NCBI GenBank assembly: GCA_029962745.1
Contig: CM057162.1
Span: 10,882,871 to 10,946,870 of the forward strand
Length of the DNA: 64,000 nt
Source of the DNA: Echinometra lucunter
Lineage: Eukaryota; Echinodermata; Echinoidea; Camarodonta; Echinometridae
Direction: 5' to 3'
The translations under genes and the position numbers were made by a program. The notes under the pieces were generated by a model. That model made no database searches. It had not been told where the DNA came from and was given only the letters and a program-made list of their open reading frames with translations. This document shows positions 12,347-24,112 of this stretch, piece by piece (the stretch's first letter is position 1; each line of letters begins with the position of its first letter).

Positions 12347-12826
12347 AAGGACATGGTTAACTTAATATCTAGTGAAACGGAAAACAAGAGGATCGCAAAA
12401 TTTATCCTTTTGAAAGTTACAATCAGGACAAGACTCATTTCATACGGCATCCAAAACCAGCATGCATTTGCATACAGGATAGTATCTAGCAGTAGATGAA
12501 ACAGAGAAAGACACATGTGGGTCTTAGTTCCTTCAAACACAAAGAAGGAAAGAACTTGTGGAGACTTATTGGCAGTGATATGAACATAGAGAAAAGCACT
12601 ACCAGAGACACAAAATGGTGATAATGGTGGCAGCAACTGAGCATAGCATGGGACAGAAAAGGAAGTAAAAGAAGAAACATCCTTGGGTGACACTGGCAGT
12701 CACCACAAATTACTCTAGATAATAGACAAAATCCTATTCTTACCCCAAACCACATAATGATGATACACCATAAACTGTAAGGACATTCATCGAGGTAGAA
12801 ATGATGGGAAATGATCTTGTTGCACC

Positions 12827-12906
12827 TTAACCTGTTGCCTACTGTAACCAGGTTATCCCTGTATTAAACATATTGGAATTTGAGAATTCAGTATTCAAAG
12901 GGTTAA
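12827..12906. repeat. 80 bp element with TTAACC...GGTTAA ends, family C
   Basis: Starts ttaacctgttgcctactg and ends caaagggttaa. Its reverse complement aligns along its length with 51885-51966; internally deleted relatives are at 26893-26950 and probably 16805-16870. Inverted termini plus repeated occurrence suggest a very small MITE. Confidence 0.65.
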
Positions 12907-13107
12907 ACCTCCATTCACAAAGGAAGCAGCATGGGACAAAGTAGCCTGGACTTCTCCATATTGAAAGAGAAGCTTGAGTTCTGGGATAGGTTAATAGTGA
13001 GTGTGTGATTTTTTAAAATCATTTTTGTGCCAGTTTGGAAGATCATTATCATGAAAATATCCCTGAAAGGTTCCATGTTAAACAACCTCTTTTATGAAAG
13101 AAGACAA

Positions 13108-13225
13108 GGGGCCTGTTGCATAAAACTGTTGAGCAACATGCCATGCTCAACAGCCAATCAAAATCCATGAAGAGTTACTATAATAGTAAAGTTACTATTA
13201 TAGTAAGTTTTATGCAACAGGCCCC
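13108..13225. repeat. 118 bp inverted-repeat element
   Basis: Bounded by ggggcctgttgcataaaac and its reverse complement gttttatgcaacaggcccc. Inside, 13175-13206 is a nearly perfect 32 bp palindrome made of ttactataatagtaa arms. The ends resemble those of family A (ggcc..gtt.cataaaac), which suggests shared ancestry. No ORF. Confidence 0.8.
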
Positions 13226-13466
13226 AGATATACCGGTAACTGAAGTGTTTGGGCTGAATTTTCATGCCAACTTTTTTAGTTGAGTCCCATATTTTCTCTG
13301 TGTAGTGCATGTGTCTTTTGAGGAAACGTGAGGAAATTTCTTATCAATTTGACGATTCCAGAATCCCTACAGCAAATCAACTGTTCGGAATTGCGCTGGA
13401 ACACTTTCTTTCACACTGTAATTTCATCACCTGAACTCAAGTTTATCTTTAAAAAGGAGAGGGCAC

Positions 13467-13607
13467 ATGACTTCTGAGCGTGGCAGTATGGACAGCGTGG
13501 CCAGGCATCCAACCTTTAACAGCCGCAGTTCCCGCTGTCCTTTTCGTCACCTGACGTGGGAGCGTGGTCGCCAGTCTGCACAACTTTGCAGCCTCCCAGC
13601 TAAATAG
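13467..13607 (+). other. GC-rich 46-codon ORF, unverified
   Basis: A short ATG-to-TAG frame in a block clearly richer in G, C and CpG than its flanks. The product is Ser/Arg-rich with no motif I know. It could be a small exon, a spliced gene's first coding segment or simply a GC-rich element. There is no support from homology and I see no clear splice sites. Confidence 0.2.
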
Positions 13608-14133
13608 TCCTAAGCCCCCTTGTCTTGTCCCATAAATACCTTGCCCTCGATAGCAATGCTAACATGTAATGTCATCTATCTTCCAACTCATCAGCTGGGG
13701 AGAGAATGTTTCAGGAGATAGCTCACGGTAGTACAGTGCCTTCTACAGCTATACAAGTCATGAAACTAACTAAAAAAGAATAGCACAGATTTGATTAAAT
13801 GACTTCTTTACTATGAAGTAGTTCATTTTTCATGATTGTATTAATGGTGTATCATCTGGAGTTCTCAATATGCTTTCAAAATCATCAACAGGGCAGAAAG
13901 TGTTTCAGCAAAGATAGCAAACAATCAGGTCTGCTGCAATGAAACATGCTGCGAAACAGAAATCCGAGACTTCTTCCCCTATTAGAAATGAAAGTCTGAG
14001 TTCTTCTATATTACCGATACCCTCACTGCAAAGTTGCAGAGTATATTTATTTGTTTGATTGATTGACTGGTTTCTTCCTTCCTTAGGTTCTTTAAAAGCT
14101 GTCATTATATCAATTGCACAATAATTTTCTCTT
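13608..14133. other. No supported feature
   Basis: Apparently unique AT-rich sequence with no coding signature and no repeat I can pair. Confidence 0.45.
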
Positions 14134-14136
14134 TTA

Positions 14137-14435
14137 AGTGCGGTTTTCATGGGGCACGCGAACGATTTGCGAAGGATGCGAATGTCGAAAAAATGGCAAA
14201 GTCCAACATTCACATTTTATGCTCCAAAAGTTCGCCGAACATGCGCGGGGGTTCGGAAGCGTCGCCAATTGTTTGTTTTTAGTTGGGCAGAATTTCAAAA
14301 AAGGTTCCCACATCCCTCGAACAATAACTGACGCTTCCGAACCTCCACCCAAGTTTGGCGAATGTTCGAAGCATACAATTTTTTTCGATATTCGCATCCT
14401 TCGCAAAGCGTTCGCGTGCCCGTGAAAACCGCACT
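14137..14435. mobile_element. PIF/Harbinger-like MITE with TTA target duplication
   Basis: 299 bp with inverted ends agtgcggttttcatggggca and, at the right, cgtgaaaaccgcact. It is flanked on both sides by TTA (14134-14136 and 14436-14438). PIF/Harbinger transposons duplicate a 3 bp TWA site, so the class is inferred from TSD length and sequence. The interior is CpG-rich and itself palindromic (gttcggaagcgtc versus gacgcttccgaac). ORFs on both strands are by-products of the palindrome. Confidence 0.75.
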
Positions 14436-14438
14436 TTA

Positions 14439-16800
14439 CTCCTCTCTATCTATCATATGGTCTTTGTGTTTCTATTTACACCTCAAAATTATTTCGAAAG
14501 GTAATTACTTGGAACCTATCTCCTTTTCACTATATCTTCCAATTTAATGACAAAATACACATGGCTCTTGAATGTTACAAGCAATATCTGTATATATGCT
14601 TCTAAGACGAATAATTGACAGAAATAGGGCCTCACTTTCTCTCCCGCTTCCCAATAACAACAACAACAATGGATTGTGGTTAAGCAGAAGCTAAATGAAA
14701 CAGAAAGCTGAAGACCACGTCCATGTCTGCTGCCATCCATGTCAGACATATACATTTGTACGTCAGTCAAGTTGAATCCAATAATCTAAATGTGTCTTGA
14801 CTGGGTTGAACTGTGCAGCTCAACTCAGCCATTTCAAATCAAAACTTTGATCAGCAAATATCATCCATTGGAATCTGATATTATATCTTTCTAGCATCTC
14901 ATAATCCCCCGTTCATTGTTATCAATGGTACACATTAAATATCAAGGACTACTGAATAGAAGTTGCTCTATAGTGTGACAAATATGATCCATGCTTTAAT
15001 GAACAGGTTTACCCAGAGAATTTACCATTTATCCTGTGAATTACTTTCATTTAAAATGTGCAAAGAAAAATACGAAATCACATATACCAGTAGCCTGTCT
15101 ACATGGAAAATATGTTTATCACTGTCAATAAAATTTATTTTGCTCAGAAAACAGAAAAACATCAAAGAAAGACTCTATATCAGCTTTCTCATATAAGACC
15201 CTTGCAAGTCTCTACACTTCAAACTCAATCACTGCAAAAGCATATCAATGAAAAATCATTTTGCCTTGAAAACAGACTAGATGTTGTGGGTAGAGAACGA
15301 AATAGTTTACTCACTGGATTGGCATTCTCCAGATATTCTGAGACTAACCTTGTCATATTACAGTTATGGGATGGGACGACAGCGCAGTATCAGATTTTCT
15401 TCTCAGAAATCAAAAATTGGAAGTACCACAAAGGCTTCCAAATTCAAACCCCCTCTGACTGACAGTACTGAGATCATCTAAGATTTGTCATGTACAATTA
15501 GCTGAGATGTACCCAACATAGCACTGTCAAACTCTAATTAGTCACAGATAAAAGGAAAATTGAATGTTAAATCTTGTCACAAGATTCTGAATAAGAATCT
15601 TGATGTCTTAATGAAGATATAACAGTTCATAAATCTTCTTGAAAAAATAGGAAATTGTTTTGAAGTTTTCACAAGAATTTGCACTCTAAGGGATCAAAAT
15701 ATTATTATCATCATCCCTTCAAAAGTAGAAATCAAAGTATTTTGAACACATTATATAATGACATTAAATCCCAGCGTACACAACACAAATACCTACTGAA
15801 TACCGTACACTAGAAATTAGTAGGGCCAACTAACCTGTCGACTGACCGATCACTATTATCGATGATGATAATGATAACACTTCACGTAAAATCAGATCCA
15901 CATGTATGAAAGATGAACCTCTTGTAAACAACATGAAAGAAGTATGTATGAGAGTCTGTTAAGTCCAGGTAAAGTAAAATCACAAGAAGTTTGAAGAAAA
16001 AAAAAATCTCATAAAAAATCTTGCCAAAATGATTATTTTTGATGCAACGTTATGATCAACAAGTACAAGCTACTGTATCAAGCCTCGACTGTTATGTATT
16101 CATCGCAGAAACTCGTCAGCCGTTGGCTCATGCTTTCAAACCCCAAAATGTATATTTCTCTTCTTCCAAAAACGATAATCTTTCTTTTGTCGCTACAATA
16201 CTCGTCAGCTACTAAGCCCTTTAAACCCCTCTTCTTACTTTGCAAAGGATCTGAATTCGCAAACGCTTTCCAGGTCTTAATTCAATTATCACTCTCCAGC
16301 CAAAGGACACTTCCGTTGCTTCCACAGGAGCCACAGATCTTATGTAAGCTGCCCTTAATACTCCTTTTGTCATCCTTCATCTTTTCTCCCCTTTCTTTAC
16401 TTTTGTAGCCTCTCCATTCATCCATGGAGATCGCTTGACTCACATAATGATGGCATGGATTTAAGGTTTAAAGTTACTTGAAGGTTTAACATCATTTTTC
16501 GAGTGGCACTACATCAAAACTGAAGTAAGAGGATGTTCCTGTCTATATCACATACTAATGGTTTAAGCACCTTTAGTATTCACACTCAACTATACTTATG
16601 TTCTTTTCCATATCCAACATATACAGAAGAAAATAATCTGCAATACCTTACTTCTAAAAAAAAAGCATAAGCCTAGGTCTGCTTTTCACTATTGGCTTTA
16701 TAGATTATTCAAACTGGAATAAAAATGTATTTTTGGATTTTCACATTAATTTGTAAAGGTTTGGAAAGATTGTCTGCAGAGTGCAAGAGATGTGTTAGAG
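14439..16800. other. No supported gene
   Basis: AT-rich sequence. Two overlapping plus-strand frames (15103-15462, 119 codons; 15281-15481) and one at 16052-16408 (118 codons) have no recognisable motif and no splice context I trust. Confidence 0.4.
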
Positions 16801-16804
16801 ACTG

Positions 16805-17135
16805 TTAACCTATTGGCTACTGGAACTAAAGCTCCGCCATTTTGTCCAGATCCATTAGAAGGCCGACCTAAGCACCCATCAATATTCATGAGCAAAAATG
16901 AATAAAACATTTTGTAAGATGCTTCTACGGAGTAGGGTGCGTTTGTGCATGTTATAAAGCATTATACGCCAATCAGCTAAAAACATGCGCAGTAAATGCA
17001 CAATCCATCATAGCAATGCGCAACAAACGCGCTGCTACGCGCAACAAATGCGCATTAAATCAAAGTATCATAATTAGAGTGATACGTGCAGTAGATATGA
17101 ACAATGCAACGATATCGGGCTTAGGTCGACCTTCA
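16805..17135. repeat. Inverted-repeat region with GCGC-rich short repeats
   Basis: aaggccgacctaagc near 16859 is matched inverted by gcttaggtcgacctt near 17119. Between them, 16983-17055 holds three related units of the form tgcgcaacaaatgcgc. The left edge (16805) is the ttaacctattggctac motif of family C. May be a larger MITE-like element; the outer limits are not resolved. Confidence 0.5.
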
Positions 17136-17351
17136 AATGATCCGAAAGAGGTGGGGCCTAATGCCATTGGCGTAATGATATCCGCGCGTGCTGCTTTCCG
17201 TCTAGTAAATTCATTATACGTCTATGGTTGCGTCTATATGGGAGTGTGAGAATTCAGTAGTGAACATGTTCAAGGGATATTAATAGCACAATATATGGAG
17301 CTCTGAGATGTTCCCTGACTCTCCTCGCTTCTACTTCGAAAGTAGTATCTC

Positions 17352-17621
17352 TTGGTACTGACTTATGCATCAGCGCAAAGACCAACAAACTTTCACAACT
17401 TTTGCGCAAGTGAAAAATATTGTCAGCAATCCTTGGTGTTGCGTGTGTGTTCCGTATGGACTGTGTATAACACTTCGCCAGTGCAGTATACGGCTGAGGA
17501 TTTCCGCTTCATCCCGAATGTGGACCACGCTAAATCACGCAGAAGTAAACATATGGACCCTGCCCTGACAGGTCGCTGTAAAGTCAATGAGTACCATCAT
17601 TCTGGCTTAGAAAGGGGGTAA
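17352..17621 (+). other. 89-codon ORF of unknown status
   Basis: ATG-started frame, moderately CpG-rich and without simple repeats, so more protein-like than most frames here. A second overlapping frame (17365-17568) is also open. No signal peptide, membrane segment or known domain is apparent. I cannot say that it is a gene. Confidence 0.15.
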
Positions 17622-17729
17622 ATAAATGATATATTTACAAAAAATCTAATCAGGGTTTTACACCAAACCATGACAGATCTAAAGGTAGAAGTGGTAAATG
17701 CAGTGAGAATATAGCATGATACCATACTA

Positions 17730-18020
17730 GTGATGTGAAAGCCACTAATTGATTACTTGCCATGCATTCCTGGCTTAAATGAAAATGCTAAATGCAGTAA
17801 AAAGAGCTCTAAAAAGTTTCATTTAGGAGGCTTCAGCAGGTAATTAATACTGCAAGGAGTCAGAGCTTTGCCAGACTATGAGGAAAAGTGGAAATGTTGT
17901 TCAGACAAACCCACGAGCTCCCTTTGCTCGAGATTTCCTTTCAAACATTTATCATTCAAACAAAATCGCGGGTGACCAAATAACAGTAAACAGGCTCGTT
18001 TAGAAGACATTCTATCATTT
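17730..18020. promoter_or_regulatory. Possible homeodomain-site-rich regulatory patch
   Basis: Unique-looking sequence with clustered homeodomain-type cores (ctaattgattact near 17745, ggtaattaatact near 17840) and a TEAD-like cattcctgg. Such cores arise easily in AT-rich DNA, so this is only suggestive. Confidence 0.2.
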
Positions 18021-19749
18021 TTTTCAGTTCTTGTTTTCAATTATATGGCAGATTTTACATGTATACAGACAATACTGGTATAACTTCAATCATATTATAA
18101 CCATTTGAATTTCTTAAGAGTGGAGACACTTCAAAGTTTTCTCAATCTCAAATGCACGTGATCAAAACTTACATGAACATTAAAATTCTTTAAAAGTTTT
18201 CAAGATGTTCCAGACAGACAAAATTTTCATGCTACAAAATGCTTGAATAATGAATCACAGGGATGATTTTCAAATTTTCTTATCAGGAAAATTGTGGTTG
18301 GAACCAATATTCAAAGTTTAACGGTAAACGGTTTTGATTTTGAACTATACATTTACTAACACAAGGAGAATGTTTGGTGACATTTTCTGCCCTATTTGTT
18401 GTCTTCTGTATCATCATGAAAGATTAGTCATTTATTTGAAGGATAAAGAAAATCCTGACCTACCTTTTTAAACCAACAAATATGACAAATCTGCCTGCAA
18501 CCATCTGGAAAACATGGCATGTACTCACAACCTCCCATCCAGGAAATGATTTCAGTCAGAGACGGGGAGAGAGATAGGTCATTACATATGTTATGTTTCT
18601 CCCCATATCCTGAACAATTAGGGGATGAGATTAACACAAGCTGGCCTTGTCACACAACTACAGGTGCACCGCGTTTGCATTGAAAAATCTTTGTGTTTGC
18701 ATCAACGTTCCAAGGGGGACTTTGGCGCTTTGTCTTGGCAAGCGTTTACATCATTTCTTGGCATGATGTGAATTTCCTTATGCTATCAAAATCTACAATG
18801 AAATTAAAAAGTGTGAAAAGTCCCGATACGAAGAAATACTGGCCGTCATGTGATTGGCACATATGTAAGTCACTTGAATCACTCAAAGAAATGTCCCAAA
18901 CCTAAATCATTCAGTTCACGAGAAGATCAACTGAAAAAACTTCTTTCTTTTTGCTCATGAAAAAAAAAATTGAATCATAGATTTTGGTAAAAGGCCCTTA
19001 AAGTTAAGATTACAATCTTCAATTCCATAGAAAAAAAAAGTGCAAAGTCTGAGTATGAACTTGGTGAAAAAGAAAGATTGCATCATCATGTTTAATCTTC
19101 AAAATCTGACTTTTATTTCCCTTCATTCTATTCATTCTATATGAGAGAGAGATACAATAAAATTAATGACTTTTAGATACATTCAAATCATACATCAATG
19201 TCAGTGAATGCTTTAATCAAGTCATTCATGGATTCTTTTGATGAAACTGTGGCAATGAGAACAATGCCAGAATTGTCACTTGATAATGTATTGTCCTAGG
19301 AAATGAAATAATCTATAATTTTAAGATTCAAAACCCTAATGGAGTGAAAAGACTCTATGAAGATGCCGCCAGTCATCATTCATGCACAATAAAGAAGATT
19401 CCATCTTTATTCAAAAGACGGCAATGTGAGAAAGAACCAAATTAAAGGCTAATCCTCACTGCAAAGCTTGTCTCCCAAGTTGTGCCTGTGGGAACAGACC
19501 TTGCAAGCACACAATGCGATTTGGAAAGCAAGTTCAAGTTTAAAGCAAAGACGAAATGAGTACAACCCTATGCATTCATGGGCACAAAAGGGGTCGTCCT
19601 CTGCACAATGCACAGTTCTCAGCAACCTTCCAGCGTAAACTTGAAGCCATCACTCAAGTTCATCGCATACCCCGAGGCAGAACTGAGCAATTATTTGCAC
19701 ATAAATCGACTCTCAATACAGACCCACAAAAGATTACACTACTGGAAAT
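18021..19749. other. No supported gene
   Basis: Apparently single-copy sequence; short frames only (60-70 codons). I see no repeats or RNA features. Confidence 0.4.
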
Positions 19750-19970
19750 AACCCAATAATGGTCGTAAAGAATAATAATGCATTATTCGGCGACTCAATT
19801 CTTCGCATTTTGATAGATGATGTGACAGAACTGTCAGGAACCATTTACAAAGGGCCTCTCTGTCAATCCACAGCACAATTGCGACTAGATATCGATTATA
19901 ATCTTGCATTAATTGCACCACAAACATTTACCTGTTTGAAGCGTTTGCGCATACAGAAGAAGAATTCCGG
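19750..19970. promoter_or_regulatory. Candidate cis-regulatory module with clustered TALE-type sites
   Basis: Unique-looking, repeat-free sequence. Motifs visible: TGATAGATGA (19811-19820, Pbx/Hox-like), TGACAG (19823-19828, Meis/TGIF-like), CTGTCAGG (from 19831), and CTGTCAATCC (19860-19869), which differs by one base from the reverse complement of the Pbx-Prep consensus TGATTGACAG. A stretch atatcgattataatct and cattaattgc follows. This density in about 110 bp resembles developmental enhancers, but conservation is untested. Short open frames on both strands over it are probably incidental. Confidence 0.35.
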
Positions 19971-20827
19971 AGAATGACTCTTGCATGTCTGCGATAAATC
20001 CCTTATCAGTCATTACCATCACTGATTTAATGGTAGTTCTTCACTATATCTGTCATTAGAATTCTATTTACAAAGAGATGCTTGATTCGTGATATCATTT
20101 TGTCACAATGGTTGTCTTTCGTGACCTGTCGTGTAACCTCCCAAGCCCCTCCAAAAAAAAAAGAGATTCAATTGAAAATGAGATTTACATCAGGAATGGG
20201 CTCTGTTGCGGCGAGAACAGTCTTGAAAGACGCTTTCATGCGAAGGCAAAACCCCCGCTTTTATCACCTCTCCGTTGCTGAGGTAACCAATATGGATGGA
20301 ATGTCAAGTTTCGGTAGAGCTAAAAGAATAGAGGCCAATTAATCGAGTCCTGGCCCAAGACGGCTCAAGCCCAGACCTCAAAAGGGACCCGACCGACAGA
20401 TTTACAGAGCAAGATTTGTCCCAGGAGACCCCAAGCCTCTGTGAAAAGAAAAATTGAATTTGGATTGGGGGGGGGGGACAAAAACATATTTTGCAATGGA
20501 AAAATAATGGAATAATTTAATATGATATAAATACTACACACTGGAAAAGCATATTCCATGTACATCTACAGAAACTTCACACATCCTGTCCAGTTTATGA
20601 ACTCATTATTTTGTTGAATCTATTTTAAACTGGTCACAATGCAAATCTGCCTAAAAATTAGGTGAAAATAATGACATCCATGCTAAATCTTGAACAATAA
20701 CATTTTACATTTTCCACTGGACAGATTAATGCAAACAATAAACATACATTTAAGTGAGAACAAAATTCCTCTCTACATCCTCAAGTCTATGTACATGAAG
20801 CTTTCAGACAATCAAGCATACCAATCA
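19971..20827. other. No supported gene
   Basis: Holds an 86-codon plus-strand frame (20082-20342) that is Lys/Arg-rich and unrecognised, and a G-run at about 20467-20477. Nothing else. Confidence 0.35.
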
Positions 20828-20829
20828 TA

Positions 20830-21219
20830 CCGTGTTTACACAGGGACTCGGCTCGAGTGTTGAATCCTCAAGCAGCGTCGGATGCTGTGATGAGGGCAAC
20901 TGTGATCGTGCTTATATGGAAACAAAAAAGGCGAGTTCAACACGGCCCGCGGATCACGAACGGAAGTAGAATTGTGATGACTTGCCTAGTTCGCCCAATG
21001 ACCTAGGTCAGTGGGTTCAACATGGCTTTCTGTTTACACATGAAAAAATTGGCGAGTCTGACTCGGCTCACGGATCGAAACCTGCAATTCTGGCGGATCA
21101 AAAAAGCGGTGTTCAACACAGCTCGCAGGTCACACTGATCCTGTTTACATGACATAAAATTGCCGTGTTGAGCACAGGTCGCGGGTTGAACCCCGAGCCG
21201 AGTCACTGTGTAAACACGG
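20830..21219. mobile_element. TA-flanked MITE (Tc1/mariner-like)
   Basis: 390 bp with long inverted ends: ccgtgtttacacagggactc at the left and the reverse complement of a close variant at the right (gagtcactgtgtaaacacgg). It is flanked on each side by TA, the target duplicated by Tc1/mariner transposons. The CpG-rich interior repeats gttcaacac-type and gctcgcgg-type motifs together with tgtttacac, giving several internal copies of terminal sequence. No transposase. Confidence 0.8.
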
Positions 21220-21221
21220 TA

Positions 21222-23507
21222 TCACTGACAAGACATTTTGCCGTGGATGATTTCAGGGATTCAATATCACTATACTAAAAATGCCTGCACCATCCATCAT
21301 CCTATTCTCTGCATGCCTAAGTGAAAGCAAGCAACATACGCAGAGATTGATCACAAAAAGCAATAAAGGCCATTAAAAAAAAAGTTTGTCATCTTTTTCT
21401 TAGTCTTCTCCTTTGATTTCTTCTTTTCCCTCCTCACCTTAGTAATATTCTCGTATTTATAATTGTTGTTTTACTTTTGATTATGTATTTCATTATGTCA
21501 TATGTTTTTCTTAATCTGTATTGTGTATCACTCCAACTTATGAACTGCAATAAAGAATGAATAACATTTTCCCTGTAATACCACCATTGTATAAAACAAA
21601 AAATGCCTTCCAATTGATACCTCACTTATTGCATCTCAATGAAAAAAAGTTGGGAATAGATCCAAATTATTTTCTTTATATTTTGGCAACTTCAACTGCA
21701 ACTATCTCAAATTTACAAAAAATGGATATATCGTTTTAAAAAAATCGAACTCTTCATACATTCCTGCAAGCAAAGTAGGCCTGTGTACTAAATTTCCAGA
21801 TTAAAGTTTCTTTACCTATTAACTGTATGGAAGGTTTGGAACCATTATGTTACCCCAAGTCAAGGTTAATAGAGAATGGGTGAATGATACCAAGAAGATT
21901 TATGGGGGCGAGACTGACCCCCTTTCAAAGAGTGCAGAACCATTAACCCATTAGATAAGTGCTCCTTAAGGTTCGTCATCTCCTTTATGTATGTGGCAGT
22001 TGTTATCAAAATATATACACTTCCCCAACATGTCATGAGCCAAGGATATGATATATGGCAGGGTGGGAATAGCGAGCTATGAACTGAACTGGAGGGGGAG
22101 GGGTGTAAAGATTTAAAGTTATACCGTACTATTAAATTGACTCTTTTTTCTGACTGAAGTGGGCAGAAGGATAAAGAATCAGGATATACATTGTCCACTT
22201 TTTATTTTTCATTTCTATCATTATTACTAGATGTTTTTTTTCAGGGGGGGGGGGGGAGTGGATAAAAACATCTAGCTCCTAAAGGGTTTATATACATATT
22301 TATTTCATAACCACTACAATAAATATAAATATTTCTGCAGACAAAAAACCCCAATCAAACAAACAAACAAACAAAAAAGACTAACAACAAAAATAAGAAT
22401 GATTGCATGGTGTTACAAACTTATGGAAAATCTCATTTATTTTCACATTTGCATCATTTTTACTCATTTTTCACTAAAATCGTGAAGGTCAATAGGGCAC
22501 ATGACTATCTAATAAATTTCACACACCCAAGAGAGTAACATCAGATGCAACAAAACACCTCTTCATGAATAGCTCCGAAAATTTACCGACTTATCAGATT
22601 TATCGCCTACTCTGTCAAAATAAAACAAATGTTGTGCCTCATGAAATATCATTGCCAAAGTGAGAAAGCAGTCGTTTAAGAGTCTATTTCTAGAGCTTTG
22701 AATCAAACATGAACAATCCGTCATTCTCGATTCTCGGGCGAAGAAAAGGACAGTAGAGCTCGATCATAATGGCTTCTTATCTCATTAAAAAACAGCACTT
22801 TGTGGTCCCAAGTGAGACGTGGGATAGTGAATAATGATCTCAAGTAAATTGAAATACATGAAGAATTATGGATGATGTTTAGAAATGAGCACCCTTCTCA
22901 TGAAAGGAACAGAGGAATGTGTCATAAATAATCACATCCATTTCTCTACCTAACAAAAACATGCTTTCAATTTGCATTTCACCTCTTTTTCTTTCAACTT
23001 AGACCAAAAATATACTTTTAAATAGAGCAGTGTTCATTTATGTCACTTGTTAAATTCACAAACACTTCAAATCACAATTTGACAATAACTATAAGTCAAA
23101 TAAAAGTCAATATCAGACTGGTGGTTCATTTTAAGATCATTTGCGCTTACCCTTAAAGAAATATTCCCCACCAATATCACTCGGTACATAGCTCAAATAA
23201 TCTTCTCTAATTATTTTGATTCATTTGTTTATCTTTCTTCCTTATTTACTTTTCACTAGTTTTTCCATTTGTGATTGCATATTTTCATTCAACTGCAGTG
23301 TGTTTCCTAAAAAAGATACCCAACTTGCACCACCAATATCACATCAATTAAACAGTCAGGAGACTTAATCCACTTAACCTCATCATCATCATCGTCTGAA
23401 AACAATGCAGTCTGCTTGTTTTTTTGGTAAACAAATATATAAATCAAAATGAAAAAAAAGAAGAAAAACAATGGAAGTTTCACTTGAAGAAATCCACATC
23501 CAAACCA
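21222..23507. other. No supported gene; possible LINE-like 3' tail
   Basis: Around 21400-21575 a T-rich segment ends in gcaataaagaatgaataac, the style of a LINE or retroposon 3' end, but no reverse transcriptase sequence lies nearby. A G13 run is at 22244-22256. The rest is AT-rich and unremarkable. Confidence 0.35.
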
Positions 23508-23768
23508 AAATGGCCATCACCTGACACTGAATGAAATACAGCCATTATTCCATTTCCTGGCACTATTGGCTAAAATTAAATCTAAATAGCCTGATGTAGC
23601 ACTTACTAATCAAGTTGAAATTCACTCTGAGGAGTCATACTGTGGATTTTTGCACCAATTCTCGATAGGGATAAAACTACACATGAAAAACCAAACAACT
23701 ATCAGCTGACACTGAATGAAATATAGCTATTGTTTTATTTCTTGGCAGCATTGCTATAATTAAAGGCG
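23508..23768 (+). repeat. 185 bp-period direct duplication
   Basis: ctgacactgaatgaaataca at 23521 recurs as ctgacactgaatgaaatata at 23706. About 70 bp around each align, from aaaccaaa to taaaattaaa or ataattaaa. Two copies, moderately diverged. Confidence 0.75.
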
Positions 23769-23875
23769 GATTACCCATTACAAAATTATAGTCGAACATA
23801 CGTTAGAGGAAATCTATGCACTCTTTGAGGAAACACAGAAAGCTTTGCTCTAAGTCATGAAATCCTCTTTTAAAC

Positions 23876-24112
23876 AGGAGCACTGTGGCATAGTGCTGAA
23901 GGCCTTTACCTCTCATGTGAGAGGTCCTGGGTTCAATCCTTGCATGATGCTTACAACCTTGGGCAAGGTGTTTTCCCCTTATGTGTTCCTCTTGACCCAG
24001 GTGTATTTCAAATGGGTACCTGGCACTGCTGGGGTAATAATAATTGCAGGGCCCACGGCAGGAGCAGTAGTAATACTGATGTGACTACCCTTGGTAAATG
24101 AAACCCAGTTAA
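23876..24112 (+). mobile_element. tRNA-derived SINE
   Basis: The 5' part looks like a tRNA gene: an A-box-like tggcatagtgc at 23886-23896 and a B-box-like gttcaatcc at 23931-23939, about 35 bp apart as in RNA polymerase III promoters. Downstream is non-tRNA body with caaatgggtacctggc, and an A/T-rich tail begins near 24100. The 75-codon frame across it is incidental. It is not a functional tRNA: cloverleaf pairing was not demonstrated and the sequence continues far past the 3' end. Confidence 0.75.

Noticed and set aside
23876..23950. Functional tRNA gene
   Set aside because: A- and B-box-like motifs are present, but it continues into a SINE body and tail, and I could not draw a full cloverleaf.
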